Shown: positions 62,419 through 64,000 of the stretch, piece by piece
Layout of the letters: each line of letters begins with the position of its first letter
Numbering within the stretch: position 1 is the first letter of the stretch
Notes under the pieces: generated by a model
Seen by the model: the letters and a program-made list of their open reading frames with translations, nothing else
The model's database searches: none
What the model was told of the DNA's origin: nothing
Program-made: the position numbers and the translations under genes
NCBI RefSeq assembly: GCF_000021305.1
Contig: NC_011772.1
Location: 844,001 to 908,000, forward strand
Reading direction: 5' to 3'
From: Bacillus cereus G9842
GTDB taxonomy: Bacteria; Bacillota; Bacilli; Bacillales; Bacillaceae_G
Length of the DNA stretch: 64,000 nucleotides

Positions 62419-63651
62419 ATGCTACCTAAAGTTTTTTTTAATAAGAATTATGTAATACTTTTTTCTGGGATGACAATAAGTAAATTAGGAATGTGGTTCT
62501 TCACTATAGCAATTCCATTAATTGTTTATGATTTAACCCATTCTCCAAGTAAAATGGCCTTCGTACTAGCATTAGAGCTTGGAGCCCAAGTTATTTTTAG
62601 TTTAATAGGTGGGGCATTAGCAGACCAAATGTCTAAAAAGAAGATAATGATAATAGGAGACTATGCTTCAGCGCTTTTTGTACTCGTAGTTCCTATACTT
62701 TTTTTAAGTGGTTATAACAGCATAATAGTTATATATATTGCCGCTTTTACCTTATCTGCTTTAGCAGCTTTTCATCATCCTAGTTTTGAATCTGCAGTTC
62801 CTGAAATCTTATCTAAAGAGGATCTTATTCAAGGTAACTCATTCTTTAGACTAAGCGAAACGATTATCACATTCTTGGGACCCGCCGTAGCGGGGATTGC
62901 AATAGCGCTTTTTGGGAATTCGAATGTTTTATTAATAACAAGTGTGGCCTTCTTTTTATCAGGAACAATATTTTTATTTTTAAAATTTAGAGATTTTGCT
63001 GAAGAAGAGAAGAAACGCCCTGAATTAGTAAAACCTATTGTTGAAGGACTAAGATATGTCTTTGGAACGAAAATTATCTTAGTTGGTTCTCTAGTTATTT
63101 TTGGTATTAATATAGGATTTGGAGCTGTAGAATCTCTTTTTATGTATTACTTGAAAGATTATCTAGGCTTGAGTCCTATAAATATTGGATTAATTTTTTC
63201 ATTACAGGCAATTGGACCAATTTTGGCTGTTTATTTTGCAAGTAAATTTAAACATATTCCAAGAGGAAATGTTATTATTTATTCAGGGATTGTTATAGGA
63301 CTTGCCCAGATGCTCCTGTACTTCTCTCAATTCAGCTTAGTAATTTTAGTATTCTGTCAAATTTTTATTAAAGGATCAGTTACTTTATTAGCTATTAATT
63401 GGTTTACATTGCGACAAGAGACTGTACCTAGCAAGTTGCTCGGAAGAGTTATCAGTTCTACTAGAATGGTAGCATTTTTAGCTTTACCTTTTAGTGCTAT
63501 GATAGCTGGCTTTTTGGCTGAGTCAATAAATGTTTTGTCAATCTTCTTAGTTGCAGGTGCTTTCGCGATAGTATCATCAATCGTAGGTGTAAGTCTTGGT
63601 TTATTTGATAGAAAAAGATTAGATAAGATTCAAAATGATACAGCATTGTAA
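62419..63651 (+). CDS. MFS exporter, EntS/macrolide-efflux-like
   Basis: A 410-residue membrane protein with 12 hydrophobic segments. Near the N-terminus is the family loop GALADQMSKKKIMIIGD (MFS motif A), with FHHPSFESAVPEILSKEDLIQGN of the MFS_3/EntS group. It starts six bases after the ThiF stop, so it is translationally close. EntS-like MFS proteins export siderophores and peptide antibiotics; microcin C uses an MFS pump (MccC) in the same operon position. It is the probable exporter and self-protection pump of the modified peptide. Confidence 0.88.
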   Translation: MLPKVFFNKNYVILFSGMTISKLGMWFFTIAIPLIVYDLTHSPSKMAFVLALELGAQVIFSLIGGALADQMSKKKIMIIGDYASALFVLVVPILFLSGYNSIIVIYIAAFTLSALAAFHHPSFESAVPEILSKEDLIQGNSFFRLSETIITFLGPAVAGIAIALFGNSNVLLITSVAFFLSGTIFLFLKFRDFAEEEKKRPELVKPIVEGLRYVFGTKIILVGSLVIFGINIGFGAVESLFMYYLKDYLGLSPINIGLIFSLQAIGPILAVYFASKFKHIPRGNVIIYSGIVIGLAQMLLYFSQFSLVILVFCQIFIKGSVTLLAINWFTLRQETVPSKLLGRVISSTRMVAFLALPFSAMIAGFLAESINVLSIFLVAGAFAIVSSIVGVSLGLFDRKRLDKIQNDTAL

Positions 63652-63678
63652 TTAGTTAAGTGTAAAGGGAGTTATTTT

Positions 63679-64000
63679 ATGAACAAAATTGAACTAATAA
63701 TTATGAATTCTAATGAAGTACGCCGGAGAAGTTTAAATTTATGGAGTTCTATTCCCAGTGAGGTTTTATTTCATAGGGTTGATTCATCTTCAATGACTAT
63801 ATTAGAACAAGTACGGCATGTTTTAGAAGCTGAATATTTATATCTTGAAATTTTAAAGACTAGAAAAAGTTTGCCCTATAGCGATGATGAACCAAATCCT
63901 TTCAATACACGCGATTTTACAACCATTCAAGATGAGGTTGATTTTGCAAAACCTTATCGAAAAAATTTCTTAGATTTTATAATGGGATTAAATGAGGAAG
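63679..64000 (+). CDS. DinB-fold (four-helix, metal-binding) protein, 3' partial
   Basis: From ATG 63679 (AAAGGGAGTTATTTT upstream) 107 codons run off the window: RRRSLNLWSSIPSEVLF, then SSMTILEQVRHVLEAEYLYLEILKTRK with the conserved His of DinB/YfiT-type domains. DinB-like enzymes often transfer bacillithiol or mycothiol, or act as metal-dependent hydrolases or isomerases. It follows the exporter after 27 bases and is probably part of the same operon, perhaps as a tailoring or resistance enzyme. Only the N-terminal half can be judged. Confidence 0.65.
   Translation, partial: MNKIELIIMNSNEVRRRSLNLWSSIPSEVLFHRVDSSSMTILEQVRHVLEAEYLYLEILKTRKSLPYSDDEPNPFNTRDFTTIQDEVDFAKPYRKNFLDFIMGLNEE

Overview
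The window reads as a chromosomal segment of a Bacillus cereus group organism (B. cereus/thuringiensis/anthracis). The evidence is low GC, strong AGGAGG-type ribosome binding sites with frequent TTG/GTG starts, alsSD, hemZ, the csaA-csaB pair that pyruvylates the cell-wall polysaccharide, several SLH-domain murein hydrolases, sortase-anchored proteins, and short interspersed repeats of the bcr kind. No rRNA, tRNA or CRISPR array was seen.

Layout. 1-6423: a WxL/Csc-type cell-surface complex (large WxL protein cut by the window edge, small LPXTG protein, two WxL proteins, a DUF916/DUF3324 membrane-anchored partner) followed by decayed WxL relics. 6933-8111 (minus): a lipoprotein and a HAAS/DUF1700 membrane protein. 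8385-11010: alsS-alsD acetoin genes with a cre site and promoter. 11149-12773: a DNA glycosylase and a HAD phosphatase. 13168-18278: an LPXTG adhesin with seven Cna-B repeats, and an SLH amidase. 18532-23995: hemZ, an acyl-CoA ligase, an unknown protein and a SulP transporter. 24330-30528: csaA, csaB, an SLH glucosaminidase and an O-antigen ligase/polymerase-like protein, i.e. the S-layer/SCWP neighbourhood. 30854-36807: housekeeping and small genes, an M42 peptidase, another SLH amidase and a TRM11-like methylase. 37299-45136: a probable collagen/hydroxyproline salvage block (sigma-54 promoter, proline racemase family enzyme, ornithine cyclodeaminase family enzyme, five-gene peptide ABC importer). 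45377-48581: a stress-like cassette (DsbA-family, degenerate MBL-fold, two NTF2/SnoaL proteins) behind an orphan promoter with palindromic operators.

48582-64000 is an accessory island. It has gene debris and a 38-bp Tn3-family (Tn4430-like) terminal repeat at its left edge. It then carries a two-module A-T-C-A-T-reductase NRPS (AusA-like, dipeptide aldehyde/pyrazinone type); a nitrosuccinate-lyase-like enzyme (CreD/FzmL) and a convergent FAD enzyme (CreE/FzmM-like), together the aspartate-nitrosuccinate route to nitrous acid; an isocitrate lyase/PEP mutase family enzyme; and a 23-codon precursor-peptide gene missed by ordinary ORF calling. The peptide gene is followed by an attenuating hairpin, a RRE-ThiF/MccB-like E1 enzyme, an MFS exporter and a DinB-fold protein cut by the window edge. 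The peptide-E1-MFS order copies microcin C mccA-mccB-mccC, but the peptide ends in Gly, not Asn, and it sits beside nitrous-acid genes. I regard this pairing as the most likely undescribed system in the window.
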